Assembly: GCF_000227135.1 (NCBI RefSeq) | Contig: NC_018248.1 | Coordinates: 144,706 to 208,705 of the forward strand | Direction: 5' to 3' | From: Leishmania donovani | Lineage: Eukaryota > Euglenozoa > Kinetoplastea > Trypanosomatida > Trypanosomatidae | DNA length: 64,000 bases | Part shown: positions 1 through 10,495 of the stretch, piece after piece | Layout of the letters: each line of letters opens with the position of its first letter | Numbering within the stretch: the stretch's first letter is position 1 | Made by a program: the position numbers and the translations under genes | Notes under the pieces: generated by a model | Databases searched by the model: none | What the model was told of the DNA's origin: nothing | Seen by the model: the letters and a program-made list of their open reading frames with translations, nothing else

Positions 1-2
1 TG

Positions 3-527
3 CCAGATCCCGCTACAATGGTGCTTGTACGCTACAAGGTGGACCCCACTGTCGTGTGCGTCTCCGGCCTCGTGCTGCAGACGGTGCTGCAGCATCTTCA
101 GGAGGCCATCTTCCAGCGATGCTGTGCCCACCTGTGTCGCGACCTGGACGCGCCGCGCCCGCGCTTTCACGCAGCGCACCCTCATCGCCACGCCGGCAGC
201 GCACAGTTCAAGGCGGCCACGAGCTTCATCAACTCCTCCTCGACCGCTGCAGCACCCTCCAGAGATGCCGTGATGGCGGTGAGGTTCGGCAACGGAGACC
301 GCAACACCAGAGACTCCGACCTCTCAATCGCATCCACCACTGATGTGCCTTGCACCGAGTTCATTCTACCGCTCTACCAGTATACCTTCACCCGTGTCGA
401 AGAGGACGCCCTGGAGCGCTGCATTGCGGAGGTCATGGCCACCTACCAAGGCCTCGAGCAGCTGCCAGCGAAGGAGGCGGAGAAGTGGATACGGACGGCA
501 CCGAACCTCGTCTCCCTGGGGTGCTAA
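3..527 (+). CDS. Hypothetical protein, C-terminal part (5' end outside window)
   Basis: The reading frame is open from the window edge to a TAA at 525-527. The first ATG inside the window is at 18, but the frame continues upstream of it, so the true start is probably outside the window. The visible 170 or so residues have a hydrophobic, Cys-containing N-terminal stretch, a Ser/Ala/Arg-rich middle, and a more conserved-looking C-terminus with the segment FILPLYQYTF followed by an acidic helix and the end RTAPNLVSLGC. I do not recognise a family. Codon use with GC-rich third positions and the position at the head of a plus-strand array support a real gene. Function unknown. Confidence 0.6.
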   Translation, partial: PDPATMVLVRYKVDPTVVCVSGLVLQTVLQHLQEAIFQRCCAHLCRDLDAPRPRFHAAHPHRHAGSAQFKAATSFINSSSTAAAPSRDAVMAVRFGNGDRNTRDSDLSIASTTDVPCTEFILPLYQYTFTRVEEDALERCIAEVMATYQGLEQLPAKEAEKWIRTAPNLVSLGC

Positions 528-1966
528 AAAAGCCGAGAAGTGGGCATCAGCAAGGTGACGCCGTTGCTGTCGCGATGGGTGGGTGGCGAGAGAAAGAAAA
601 ACGTTTGGAGGTGGTCATGGAAGCAGAGATAAGGAGCGTCGGAATGCTGATCGTTGCACACGCGCCTGCTCCCCCCCCCACCTCTCTATCCCCCGTCCAC
701 CCGCACCCTCTTCCTCCGAGCAGGAGAAGCCGTGGCCCTGTCGGCCATGAGCGGCGACGGCTCCCTCCTCCGCTTCCCTCTTTTCATCGCGTGTGCGTGT
801 GCGTGTCTGTGGAGCACTCATCCACCACTACCCCTCCTCTTGTGCGTAATTTAGTTGCGTGCATGTACGTCTGTGCGCACAGCGCGAGGAGGGTAGAGGA
901 AGCGAGGCGGGGGTGGGTTGGGGTGTGCTGCTCGACGGGGGCACGGTTTGAACGCCTTCTATCTCTTCCCCTATCACTTCTCTGTGTGTGTGTTGTCCCT
1001 CTCGCACAAGCGCTCAGCTACTCATACACTCACACGTGTATGTATGTGCACTCCACCCCTCCCCGAACTCGACGGGATGCCTTCGTTCGCATCTGTGACT
1101 GCGCATATGCGTACGCGTCTGCCTGAGTCTCTCCCGCCCGTCCCCCACCCCTCCAACCCCCGCCGCCGCCCTCCTTTCGCATCGTTCAAGGCGACCGATG
1201 TGGTATCGAGTGAGTGAGGGAAGGGCAGAGAGGTGGCATGATGGTCCGGCGCACGCGTATGCGGGCACATATGTACATGAATGCATACCACCCACACGGC
1301 GTTGCTGGTGTCCCTTGGCTCGCGCCCCTCTTGCGGGTGCGGGTGTTTACTTCATCGTTACTTCTTGTCACCGTCACACAGGCAGGCACACAGCACGCCC
1401 ACCCCTCTCCCTCCACCTTTGTTGCGAGTACGCGGACAATCATCACGCTTGCGTGCTTGAGGAAGGCAGCGGAGGGCGAGAGAAGCGGATCGAGAAGCTG
1501 CGCCGAGTGCGTCTGCGTCTCTCTGCCTGCGTGGCGGTGGCGGTTTCACGTCTGCCTAGCGCGGTGGCTCATGTCGCTCCCGCATTACATGTGCAATGGA
1601 AGAGTCGATATGCAGACGCACACTCATGTATACGCAGGTGTGGCGGATATGAACGAACATCTTCAGCGGCAGCGTCCGCAGCGCAGGCAGCGATAGGACT
1701 CCGATGCAACGCATCATCCGGCCTCCACCGTGCCCACCCCACCCCCTTCCCCCGCTTGCAGGCGGGAAGATCTTATGAAGCACACACACACACACACCGA
1801 CGCACAAGTATCTCTTTCTCTGCCCTCCCCGCTCCTGCAACCCTTCTTTCACCGCGTCGCCACCGCACCTCTATGGGATGCGTCACGCGCGCCACACGAA
1901 CGCACACGCACACGGCAGCTGGAACTCACCGTACCGGCGAAAAGGAAAGCACACGGCAGCAGGCGA
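528..1966. other. Intergenic spacer: 3' UTR of the partial gene plus VPS35 upstream region
   Basis: About 1.4 kb with no convincing gene. It holds TG-rich, C-rich and ACAC-rich low-complexity sequence. Open frames here (for example 1198-2175 and 350-1126) have Arg/Thr/His/Ser-rich compositions typical of translated repeats. A polypyrimidine tract at 1809-1852 leads to the VPS35 splice acceptor. Confidence 0.7.
1917..1918 (+). promoter_or_regulatory. Candidate trans-splice acceptor AG for VPS35
   Basis: This is the first AG after the pyrimidine tract at 1809-1852. It leaves a 48-nt 5' UTR before the ATG at 1967 and favours that ATG over codons further upstream in the open frame. Confidence 0.55.
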
Positions 1967-4900
1967 ATGGCGTTTCGAATTCCAGACGACGATGGCACCG
2001 ACGAGTACGTCGTCACGCTGCGCGGCCCGGTACTGACAGCCGCGGAGGAGCAGAAGAAGTGGCTGCAGGAGGCCCTCATCGCCGTAGACCGCAAAGCTGC
2101 CATCATGCGCAGCAGCATGGAGAGTCAAGACAGCATGGCGGTGGTGATTCGCGCCGCTGCGCAGATGCTGGATGAGCTGCGCACGAACCTGCTGGAGCCG
2201 CAAAACTACTACGAGCTCTACATGAAGGTGTTCAGCATGATGGAGGTGTTTGTGGCGTACCTCGAGGACGAACACCGCGCGAAGCGACACACCCTCGAGG
2301 AGATGTATGAGCGGGTGCAGTTTTGCGGTTACATTGTACCTCGCCTGTACCTGCTGATTGCGGCCGGTGCGGTGTATATCGATGCCGGAGATCAGCCCGC
2401 CCTCGAGATCGCGCGAGACTTGGTAGAGATGTGCAAGGGTGTGCAGCACCCGACCCGTGGGCTGTTTCTACGCCATTTCCTGTTGACAATGATGAAGGGC
2501 AAGCTGCCAGGTGACCCAAACCGCCGGGTCAGCGACGTCGGCAACGAGTCCGCAGGGGAGGCGCAGGAGGAGTATCCGCACAAGGAGGATGGCGGCACGG
2601 TGACGGACACCGCGAATCTGCTCGTGCAGAACTTCAAGGAGATGAACTGGTTGTGGATTCGCATGGAGGCTGGGAGCTACACCAACCGCAACGGCGGCAG
2701 CACGAATAGTGTCACCGCCTGCAGTCCGACTACTGCCGCGCTGCCAGCCACCTCGCCTCCTCCGGCTGCGTCGGCTGCCGCGTCGTCACGGTCGTCAGAC
2801 GCCGCCACACGCCCGGGCTCTCCGCCGCGGTCGCTTCGCGCAGCACGTCGCACGCAGCAGGAGCGCCGCGCCATGTGTGTCTTGGTCGGCATGAACGTTG
2901 TCCGCGTGGCACAGCTGGACGGCATCAGTCGCGACGTCTATGCGAGCACCATATTGCCGCAGCTCCTGTCCATCATGGTACGCTACTGCGAGCCGTTGGC
3001 GCAGCAGTACCTCTTCGAGGTGCTCATACAAGTCTTCCCGGACGAGTTCCATCTCTTCACAATTGACAAGCTCTTCGGCGCCATCAGTCGCACCGTCCCT
3101 GGCGTCGAGGTGTCGGAGCTGTTCCGCTCGCTGATGGAGAGACTCTGCAAGTACGCCGTGGCCGTGCAGGAAGGCGTGACGGAAGTGTCGAGTCCTGAAG
3201 AAGAGGCGAAGCTCCGTGATGTATTCCCGATGCTGCTCAACCAAATGAGTTGCATGTCCGTCTCGTACAGCGCGCAAATGTCTACCACCACTGTGATCAA
3301 GCGCACATCGACGGTGCCGCCGCCGACGCCGATGATGCTGGGTGCGTACGTGACGACCATGCGGCACCTTGTGAACGTGGTCATGACGCTCTACGGGAAG
3401 TCGGCGAAGCGCCGCTTCATGTCGCTGTCGAACATTGTCGACGTTGTGGCCTCCAAGTTCCCTTCGGCGGTCGTGGACTCGTCAGAGTCGAAAGAGTCGA
3501 CGGGCGTGGTCGAGACTGCGGCGGCGTCGGCGGAGACGTCGACACCAGTCTCCATCAGCCCAGCTGCGGCCCTTGCCGCAGGTCAGTTCCTCGTGCACAT
3601 CATTACGGAGTGTTGTGCGACGGTGCAGGAAGTAATGGCCATGGAAGGCATTGCGGCGCTCACATCGTGTCTGCCGTTCTTGCAGAGGCGCGAGGTGGCC
3701 ATGGCGGTGTGCGAGGTCGCCCTGCGTGGCAGCACGGCCGCGCCGGTGCTGCCGTCCGTTAGCAAGGCAGCAAGTAGCGGCGCCGGTGGTGGTGTTTTGA
3801 AGCCAACGGTGGTGGTCACGGTGCCGCCGCCTTTGCCGCGTCCTATAACGGCTCTGGAGGACGTCGCGCGCCTCTTCGAGCTGCTGGACCCGATCCTTGT
3901 CGAGCAGCCCGACGCCCCATCCGACCTGCGGCTTATCTACAAGTACAACCCGGCCGTGGAGTTCGTCGACGAGCAGAACCTCGTGTGCCGCATACTTCAC
4001 CTCCTCGCCAACGACGACCCGGCCGTCTATGCAAAGATGTTGACCGGCGTACGTAAGGTTCTCCTGCAGGGAGGCGCGCGGCGCATCCCGCTCACCTACC
4101 CGACCCTGATGACGCTGCACCGACGCGCAGCGCTGCGGCTCTATGCCCAGTATCAGCGCGTCTCCTCGAGTGCCAAGTCCGACGAGGGCGAAAGGGACGG
4201 CGACGAGGCTGATACAGCGGCGGCGGCGGCGTCGCAGGCGATGAAGGCTATCCGCAAGTGTTTTAGTCATGTGCACTCGGGTGACAGCAAGGGCATCCTC
4301 GAAGTGTTCGCGGTCGAGGCACCCACGGAGGCGCTCAAGGAGTACCTCTTCTGCTCCAACACGGCCGATGTATGCGAGCAATCAGAGACCAGCTATGCGC
4401 TCTACGTCGAGGCGCTGACGCTGTACGAAGGTCACATTGAGGAGAGTCACGAGCAGATCGACGTTCTCGTCGCCTGCGTGAATGCTCTGTGCCAGATGCG
4501 CAACATGCCGGAGGAGAACTACGAAGTGCTGGCCGCGAAGGTGTGTCAGTACGCGTCAAAAATGCTCAAGAAGCACGACCAGAGCTACCTCGTCGCCGTC
4601 TGCGCCGCGCTCTTCGCTAAGAAGCAGCTCTCGCGCGAGAACCAGCAGCGTGTGCAGGAGTGCCTGCGGCGGTCGCTGAAGCTGGCGGGGCAGGTTCTCG
4701 CCCTCGCACAACTGCAGCTGTACGTGCAGCTGCTGAACATCTTTCTGCACTTCTTCACATCCAAGAGCGGCTACTTGGTGTCCGTCGAACTCGTGAATGA
4801 GCTGATAGAAAAGATCTCCGAGGCGAGCGAGGTGCAGCGCAGTGAAGTCGGCGGTGACGGCAAAAACAGCACCGCCGATGACGACGACAGCGACAACGCA

Positions 4901-5002
4901 GCCAACACGTTCGCCAAAATCCGCCTTGTCTATCGCAACATCACAAAGTACATCCGCTCTCGTCAGAGTGCCGAGGAGCGGTGGAACGAAATCGACGTGT
5001 GA
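1967..5002 (+). CDS. VPS35: Vacuolar protein sorting-associated protein 35 (retromer cargo-binding subunit)
   Basis: The product has 1011 residues. VPS35 is the large alpha-solenoid subunit of retromer; with VPS26 and VPS29 it retrieves receptors from endosomes to the Golgi. The N-terminal half reads as VPS35: a helix with EEQKKWLQEA, then ELYMKVFSMM, then the hallmark PRLYLL near residues 124-130 and the following RGLFLRHFLL. The rest is helical repeats to the stop. The protein is longer than the roughly 800 residues of animal and yeast VPS35. A Ser/Ala/Pro/Thr-rich insert near residues 237-297, and another Ala/Ser/Thr-rich segment around residues 505-535, account for part of the extra length and are probably disordered loops. 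The start is the first ATG after the candidate splice acceptor. Confidence in family is high; cargo cannot be inferred. Confidence 0.93.
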   Translation: MAFRIPDDDGTDEYVVTLRGPVLTAAEEQKKWLQEALIAVDRKAAIMRSSMESQDSMAVVIRAAAQMLDELRTNLLEPQNYYELYMKVFSMMEVFVAYLEDEHRAKRHTLEEMYERVQFCGYIVPRLYLLIAAGAVYIDAGDQPALEIARDLVEMCKGVQHPTRGLFLRHFLLTMMKGKLPGDPNRRVSDVGNESAGEAQEEYPHKEDGGTVTDTANLLVQNFKEMNWLWIRMEAGSYTNRNGGSTNSVTACSPTTAALPATSPPPAASAAASSRSSDAATRPGSPPRSLRAARRTQQERRAMCVLVGMNVVRVAQLDGISRDVYASTILPQLLSIMVRYCEPLAQQYLFEVLIQVFPDEFHLFTIDKLFGAISRTVPGVEVSELFRSLMERLCKYAVAVQEGVTEVSSPEEEAKLRDVFPMLLNQMSCMSVSYSAQMSTTTVIKRTSTVPPPTPMMLGAYVTTMRHLVNVVMTLYGKSAKRRFMSLSNIVDVVASKFPSAVVDSSESKESTGVVETAAASAETSTPVSISPAAALAAGQFLVHIITECCATVQEVMAMEGIAALTSCLPFLQRREVAMAVCEVALRGSTAAPVLPSVSKAASSGAGGGVLKPTVVVTVPPPLPRPITALEDVARLFELLDPILVEQPDAPSDLRLIYKYNPAVEFVDEQNLVCRILHLLANDDPAVYAKMLTGVRKVLLQGGARRIPLTYPTLMTLHRRAALRLYAQYQRVSSSAKSDEGERDGDEADTAAAAASQAMKAIRKCFSHVHSGDSKGILEVFAVEAPTEALKEYLFCSNTADVCEQSETSYALYVEALTLYEGHIEESHEQIDVLVACVNALCQMRNMPEENYEVLAAKVCQYASKMLKKHDQSYLVAVCAALFAKKQLSRENQQRVQECLRRSLKLAGQVLALAQLQLYVQLLNIFLHFFTSKSGYLVSVELVNELIEKISEASEVQRSEVGGDGKNSTADDDDSDNAANTFAKIRLVYRNITKYIRSRQSAEERWNEIDV

Positions 5003-6064
5003 GCGGGGCGCGCGCTGTGTGTGCTTGTGAGAAAGAGGGAGGGAGGAAGATGGGCTGATTAATACCGAGCCTTTTATCGTGTATGCGAGTTCGTGTGTCT
5101 ATGTCTGTGTCTGCATGCGTTCGTGTGTGTGTGTGTGTGCATGAGTGCGGCTCGGCTTTCGAGCCCGAGTCCCTTCTTCCCTTCGTGTGGCGTGATGTGC
5201 ACGGCCGTAAAGGCCGAGAGGTGCGCGCACAGGCACACGCACGCACACAGAGTATTGACTTGCTCTCTCTCTCTACTTTGTTGTTTCGGGTGCTCTCGGT
5301 GTGCGTGACGCCTACACCCTCTGTAACGGACCTCTTTTCTTGTTTCCCCTCCGTGTGTGCGCGTGCGTGCGTGCGGGTGTGTGGGGGGTGGGGGAGGGGG
5401 GGGGGTCGCCTTCGATGGCAGCATACACACTCACACATGCCACCACCCCGCCCCTTCCACGTTGTCCCGCCTCCCCCTCTTTTGTTTTCTGTGCCTTGCT
5501 TGCTGTCTTCTCCTCCGGTCGCTTTGTGCGGAGACTCACGCTCGTACCTCTTCCCCGTCCACTCAACCGACACGCACCTCGCAGACCCGTCCTTTGGCCA
5601 AGTTTGTATCTGTACCTGTGTGTCTGTGCGTGTGTGTGTGCGTCTCATTCCGCCTACTCACCCGCCCTTGCCTCGCCGTCACTGTAGCCACAGCCGCGCA
5701 CGCGCAAGACGAGAGAGAGGAGGGGAAGGGGTGGACCATGTGCGTGCTCACGAGTCGCTTGCTTCCGCCCAGCCCACCGGTTCGCACAAGGACACCCCGC
5801 GAAGTCCCCTTCGTGCAAGTGCTCCGTGGCCCAGCGGACCCTGCCCTCTTGGCATTGTCTGTGTCCTCTCGTTCTCACGCGCCTGTCAAGCCTCCTCCCT
5901 CTTTCCCTCCCGCTCTCTGCCGCAGTCATGCATAGACAGCCATACACACACACACGCACACGCTGAAAACGGAACTTACGGCGCTGCTCTCTGCTCCCTC
6001 ATCCGGCTCTCGCCCACGCCGTGCCATCACAGCCTCCACCTCACTCCCTGTGTGAGCGTAAACG
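5003..6064. other. Intergenic spacer between VPS35 and the coiled-coil gene
   Basis: About 1.06 kb of TG/TC-rich low-complexity DNA. Long overlapping frames on both strands (5083-6228 plus, 4941-5648 minus) encode Cys/Val/His/Thr repeats and are not credible genes. Pyrimidine tracts at 5891-5919 and 5986-6025 lie upstream of the next gene. Confidence 0.7.
6031..6032 (+). promoter_or_regulatory. Candidate trans-splice acceptor AG for the coiled-coil gene
   Basis: It follows the tract at 5986-6025 and gives a 32-nt 5' UTR. An alternative AG at 5924-5925 follows a stronger tract (5891-5919) but would put an out-of-frame ATG with a short upstream ORF (5928-5966) ahead of the start. Confidence 0.45.
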
Positions 6065-7555
6065 ATGGACCAACTGGCCGTCGACCTGAGCGCCTTGAGG
6101 GAGCTTGTGCTTCAGCACCAGCATCAGCAACGTCTGGCGAACGACACCCATGTGGGGGTGGACGCCGTGGCAGTGCCGTCCGCGCTGAGCGCGAGCACCA
6201 GCGCTGCCACGGTGACGACGACAGCTGACAAGCTGCGACAGTTGCAGCGGGAGCTCGGTGCGCTGACGGAGCAGCTGCATGCAGAGAAGGCCGCGTCGGC
6301 TCAGCGGCTCTTGCAGCAGCGCTGCGACGCGGCCTCGCTGCAAGAACTGCTTGATCAGGCAGCACGTGCGGATGAGAAAGTCGCCGACTTGACGTCGCAG
6401 CTGACGGAGTGGAAGCGACGGTGTCAGGCAGTCGAAGAGGCCCACGCGGGGTGCACCGGTCAGTACGAGAGTGTGCGGGAACAGGTGGAGTGCGTGCAAC
6501 GGCACGTGGCGGAGACGCAGGCGCAGCATGCGGTTCTCACCGCAAGAGCCACAGAAGCCCAGCGACTCGTGTCGAAGCTGGCAGACGAGAAGGCTCAGCT
6601 GCAGGGCACATTGCGCTCCCGCGACGCCGCCCTGCTGCGGCTCTCTGGGGTCGAACTGGACCGAGATGAGGCCCGCGCACGTGTGCAGGCCTTCGAGGCG
6701 CAGCACGCAGAGTGGGTGGCTGAGGTGTGCGCGTATCAGCGCTACTTCGACTCCGCGCGTGAAGAGTACGTACGCGGCCTGCGCCACGTTGCCGCAGTGC
6801 GTCAGGAGCACGAGGCGCTGAGGGAGGCACTGACTCAGAGCGAGGCGCGATGTGTGCACTGGGAGAAGCTGTTTACGGACCTCAGCGCTGGTGCCTGCGC
6901 CGGGTTCGCGGCCACGCCAGCGGACGCATCGACGGAGGAGGCAGCGGCAGACATCTCCGGCGCGAGCAGCGCTGTCATCGCCGTTGGTGTCGCAGAGGAT
7001 GGCAGCCCCTCCAGCGGCGGCTGCTGCGACGCGAGTGACTGTTTTGACCATCCCACCTCCCCATTTGACGCTGCCTTCGTGCCGCTTCTCGAGGCGAAGG
7101 TGGCGGATCTTGCGCTGCGTCTCTGCGACGCCCAGGCCCGCGCCGACGCCGCGGAGCGCACCGCGGAGGACTTATCTCGCTTGTCCCTGGCAGACTCTAC
7201 GCTGCTGATACACCTCAAGTCCCTAGTTTGTGCTCTCCGTCCACAGGTCGATGGCGTGGCGGATCACAACGCACAGCTTCAGGCACGTCTGCTGGCCGCT
7301 GAGTCCTTCACCGACGCATTGATGCAGCACGTGGTGCGGCTCGGTGAGGCGTTTGCCGACGAAGCGAGTCAGCGATGTTGGCTGACGGCAGCGTCATCCG
7401 CCAGCGCTATCGGAGGGGGCGGAGGTGTGGACGTGCTAAGCGGTGGCAGCGGTGGTCGTGGCAGCGAGACTACTCTTCCACCAGCGACGCCTCCCTCTGC
7501 CCTGACACAAAGTCGACGGCACCGCCTGCGCACAAGAGTTCTGGGCGGGCGGTGA
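6065..7555 (+). CDS. Coiled-coil protein, function unknown
   Basis: The product has 496 residues. From about residue 40 to 270 it is rich in Glu, Gln, Ala, Leu and Arg with heptad-like spacing (for example KLRQLQRELGALTEQLHAEK), a long coiled coil. A second shorter helical block follows around 335-450 (LLEAKVADLALRLCDAQARA). A Gly/Ser-rich linker (SGGSGGRGS) and a basic tail end the protein. There are no membrane segments or signal peptide. Such proteins in trypanosomatids are often cytoskeletal or flagellar, but nothing here proves it. The ATG at 6065 is the first after the proposed acceptor. Confidence 0.8.
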   Translation: MDQLAVDLSALRELVLQHQHQQRLANDTHVGVDAVAVPSALSASTSAATVTTTADKLRQLQRELGALTEQLHAEKAASAQRLLQQRCDAASLQELLDQAARADEKVADLTSQLTEWKRRCQAVEEAHAGCTGQYESVREQVECVQRHVAETQAQHAVLTARATEAQRLVSKLADEKAQLQGTLRSRDAALLRLSGVELDRDEARARVQAFEAQHAEWVAEVCAYQRYFDSAREEYVRGLRHVAAVRQEHEALREALTQSEARCVHWEKLFTDLSAGACAGFAATPADASTEEAAADISGASSAVIAVGVAEDGSPSSGGCCDASDCFDHPTSPFDAAFVPLLEAKVADLALRLCDAQARADAAERTAEDLSRLSLADSTLLIHLKSLVCALRPQVDGVADHNAQLQARLLAAESFTDALMQHVVRLGEAFADEASQRCWLTAASSASAIGGGGGVDVLSGGSGGRGSETTLPPATPPSALTQSRRHRLRTRVLGGR

Positions 7556-9078
7556 TCGCGAGCATGGCGCACACGGCCAGGAAAGACGCATACAGAGAGA
7601 TGTCGGTTTGTAAGGTGTGGTGTGTGTGTGTGTGTGTGTGTGTGGTGTATGGTGTGTGTTCGTCGTGTGCACACGGGTTGTGGTCGCTGCTTCCCTTCTG
7701 CTGGTGTTGCTGCTATGATGTTTTGTTTGCCGCTCTGTCTATTCCTCATGCACAAGACCGACGCGCATGCGTCCACTCATCGCATGGATGAAGATAGCGA
7801 GTGCGAGGTACCGATGCGGACATGCTCTCGTAGAGCGTACAGTCTGGACACGGTTGCATCACGTGCGGTGGGGTCGAACAGGAGATGAACCGCAGCACGA
7901 GCGGGTGCGTGAGAGAAGCAACACGGACGAGGCGGAGGAGAGTAGCAGCGGGAAGGGGAGAAGCGCCTCCTCCTCTCGCCCCGCACCCGACCACCGTGCT
8001 GGTGGGTTCGTGTTGCTCTCTGTGCAGCCTGCCCGATTCTCTCTTCTCTGCTTGAGCCCTCTCATCTCGTTGGGCTCCGCCGTAACCACGCCGTCCATCC
8101 TTCATCGCGTCACCACGTTGATTGGTGGCTTTACGTAAGAACGGTCATCACCACCACCGCACGCGCGCGCACTCTGTGGTACGGCGTTGCCGCCGCTGCA
8201 CGAGGAGGAAGCACAAAGAACAGGAAAGCAAGGAAACATCGCCGCCCCCGCGACAGCAGCAGCAGCAACAAGCGGAGCTGTCTGCCTGTGAGCCGGAGAA
8301 GGTAGGGATACACATGCGTGTATGCATGTCCACATCGATCGATCTGTGTGTGTGTGTGTGTGTGCAGAGCCTCCTACCGGTAGTCGACGTACATTCACAC
8401 ACGCACACACATACATGAACAACTTCAGGTCTCATCAGGGCACTTAAAAAGAATTCTTTCGCTCCTCTCCTCTCCTCTCCTCCATCTCTCTCCTTGGGTA
8501 TGTGCGTGTGTGTGCTCGCCATCGGTCACTGTGCTGTCAAGTGGGCTCGTCTTCTTGCGTATCAGTGACTAAATACGTGCGTCGCATCCTATTCCATCGC
8601 AGCACTGCCGCCGCCGCTGCCGCTGCTGCCGTCTCTCTCTCTCTCATGCGTACCTGACTTCTTTTATCTTACTATTTCCAGCTGCGTGTACGCGTGTGCA
8701 GTCACTTACCTGCGAAGCGACTCGGCTGCCTGAGCCGCCCCGCCGCCGCCGCCGCTCGTCGCTCTCCTCTCTCGAGCACGCACCCTCCTTTTGGGAGGAT
8801 TCAGTGTACTGACAGAGCGAGCGAGCCCGTGAGAGCCACACAGACGCACACAGCGCGCGCGGTGTGGCACACGCATCATCAGAATCTTGATCTTCACTAT
8901 TGCCGTTTGGTTGTTGGCGTTTGCACGAAGCAACATCGCCGGTGACGTCCTAAGAAGTTGTCGCGCGCCCGCTCGCACAGACATCAAAGCCTCCTCTTTT
9001 CTCACCCGCCTTCTCCTTCCTCTCACTTTCAGCATCTAGCGCCCATCTCCGCTTTTCCGCGCCTCGCCCTGCCTCGTC

Positions 9079-9114
<36 letters not shown>

Positions 9115-9133
9115 TGTGTGTAAAAGGGCAAAG
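7556..9133. other. Intergenic spacer between the coiled-coil gene and DNAJ
   Basis: About 1.58 kb without a credible gene. It contains TG runs at 7621-7644, 8346-8364 and 9083-9112, a TCTCC repeat near 8463-8480, and a strong pyrimidine tract at 8991-9030 preceding the DNAJ acceptor. Confidence 0.7.
9031..9032 (+). promoter_or_regulatory. Candidate trans-splice acceptor AG for DNAJ
   Basis: The AG directly follows the long C/T tract at 8991-9030. It implies a 5' UTR of about 101 nt that contains the (TG)n run at 9083-9112. Confidence 0.6.
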
Positions 9134-10495
9134 ATGGTGCGCGAAACGGAGCTGTACGAGGTGTTGAACGTGTCGGTCGAGGCCGACGAGCACGAGATCA
9201 AGCGGTCCTACCGCCGGCTGGCCCTCAAGTACCACCCCGACAAGAACACCGGCGATGAGGCCGCAGCGGACATGTTCAAGAAGGTGAGCAACGCCTACGA
9301 AGTGCTCAGCGACCCCGAGAAGCGGCAGGTGTACGACAAGTACGGCAAGGAGGGACTAGAAAGGGGCGCGGGCGAGGGTGGCGGCTTCCATGATGCGACG
9401 GACATCTTCTCCATGTTCTTCGGCGGAGGCGCGCGGGAGCGCGGGGAGCCAAAGCCGAAGGACATCGTCCACGAGCTCGAGGTGAAACTGGATGACCTGT
9501 ACAACGGCGCCACGAAGAAAGTGATGATTTCGCGTGACCGCCTCTGCGGTACCTGTGAGGGCAGTGGGCTGAAGCCCAGCGGCAAGCGCATCACCTGCGC
9601 CCAGTGCCGCGGTCGCGGTGTGCTGCTGCGCACCCAGCAGGTCTTCCCCGGGTTCCATCATCAGGTGCAGATGCGCTGTCCTGCCTGTGGTGGCGAGGGC
9701 GAAATCGTCGCGGCCTCTGACCTCTGCACCGGCTGCCGCGGCAAGCGCGCAGTGCGCGAGAAGAGTGTGCTGGAGGTGCACATTGACCGTGGCGCCTCCA
9801 AGTCGGACCACTTCACCTTCACTGGCGAGGGCAATCAGGAGCCCGGGATCCGCCTGTCTGGCGACGTGCTTATCTTTTTGAGCGTGCGCCCGCATCCCGT
9901 CTTCCACCGCATAAACGACCATCTCATGATGCGCTGCCCCATTACCCTGCAGGAGGCACTATGCGGGTTCGAGGTGCCCATCGAGCATCTCGACGGCCGC
10001 CAGCTTGTCATCAAGGCGTCGCCCGGCCAGGTGGTGCACAGCGACAGTGCGTGGAGCGTGTACAATGAAGGCATGCCAGTAAAGGGCACCGGCGGTCTGC
10101 AGAAAGGCAAACTGTTCATCTACTTCGATGTTGAGTGGCCAGAGACGCTGCCGAGGGAACAGATCGACAAGATCGTGACGGCCTTGAACGTGCCGGAGAA
10201 GCCCGGCAAGCTGGGCGGGCATGTGGTGGAGCTGACGGAGTACAAGGCCGCCGGCAAGTTCAAGGGTGGCAAGAATGGGAAGCGCGGTGGTGCGGCGGGG
10301 TCGCGGTCTGCCGGCGCCGGCCGTGGGCGTGGGGCCGCTCGAAGCCGCCAGGCGCACGCCGAGGAGGACGAATTCGAGGATGTCACTGACGACGATGACG
10401 ACGAGCAGCAGCAGTACGGCGGTCAGCAGTACTTCCGCGCAGGTCCGCAAGGCTTCAACGGCAGCACGCAGACCGTAGAGTGCGCACAGCAGTAG
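9134..10495 (+). CDS. Type I DNAJ/HSP40 co-chaperone with CaaX-like C-terminus
   Basis: The product has 453 residues. The domain order is that of a class A (Ydj1/DNAJA) HSP40, which stimulates HSP70 ATPase and delivers clients. It has an N-terminal J domain with HPD at residues 34-36, a Gly/Phe-type linker (DATDIFSMFFGGG), and a zinc-binding region starting near residue 138 with four CxxCxGxG-type repeats (CGTCEGSG, CAQCRGRG, CPACGGEG, and a degenerate last one, CTGCRGKR). Beta-sandwich client domains follow, then an acidic Asp/Gln-rich tail. The protein ends CAQQ, which fits a farnesylation box as in yeast Ydj1 (CASQ); membrane tethering is therefore likely but inferred. The ATG at 9134 begins the J domain directly; the upstream in-frame TG repeat is UTR. 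Confidence 0.95.
   Translation: MVRETELYEVLNVSVEADEHEIKRSYRRLALKYHPDKNTGDEAAADMFKKVSNAYEVLSDPEKRQVYDKYGKEGLERGAGEGGGFHDATDIFSMFFGGGARERGEPKPKDIVHELEVKLDDLYNGATKKVMISRDRLCGTCEGSGLKPSGKRITCAQCRGRGVLLRTQQVFPGFHHQVQMRCPACGGEGEIVAASDLCTGCRGKRAVREKSVLEVHIDRGASKSDHFTFTGEGNQEPGIRLSGDVLIFLSVRPHPVFHRINDHLMMRCPITLQEALCGFEVPIEHLDGRQLVIKASPGQVVHSDSAWSVYNEGMPVKGTGGLQKGKLFIYFDVEWPETLPREQIDKIVTALNVPEKPGKLGGHVVELTEYKAAGKFKGGKNGKRGGAAGSRSAGAGRGRGAARSRQAHAEEDEFEDVTDDDDDEQQQYGGQQYFRAGPQGFNGSTQTVECAQQ

Noticed and set aside
5083..6228. 381-codon plus-strand frame between VPS35 and the coiled-coil gene
   Set aside because: It is made of Cys/Val/Arg/His and Ser/Pro repeats from TG/CA and CT runs, overlaps the next gene's start in another frame and has opposing long frames on the other strand.
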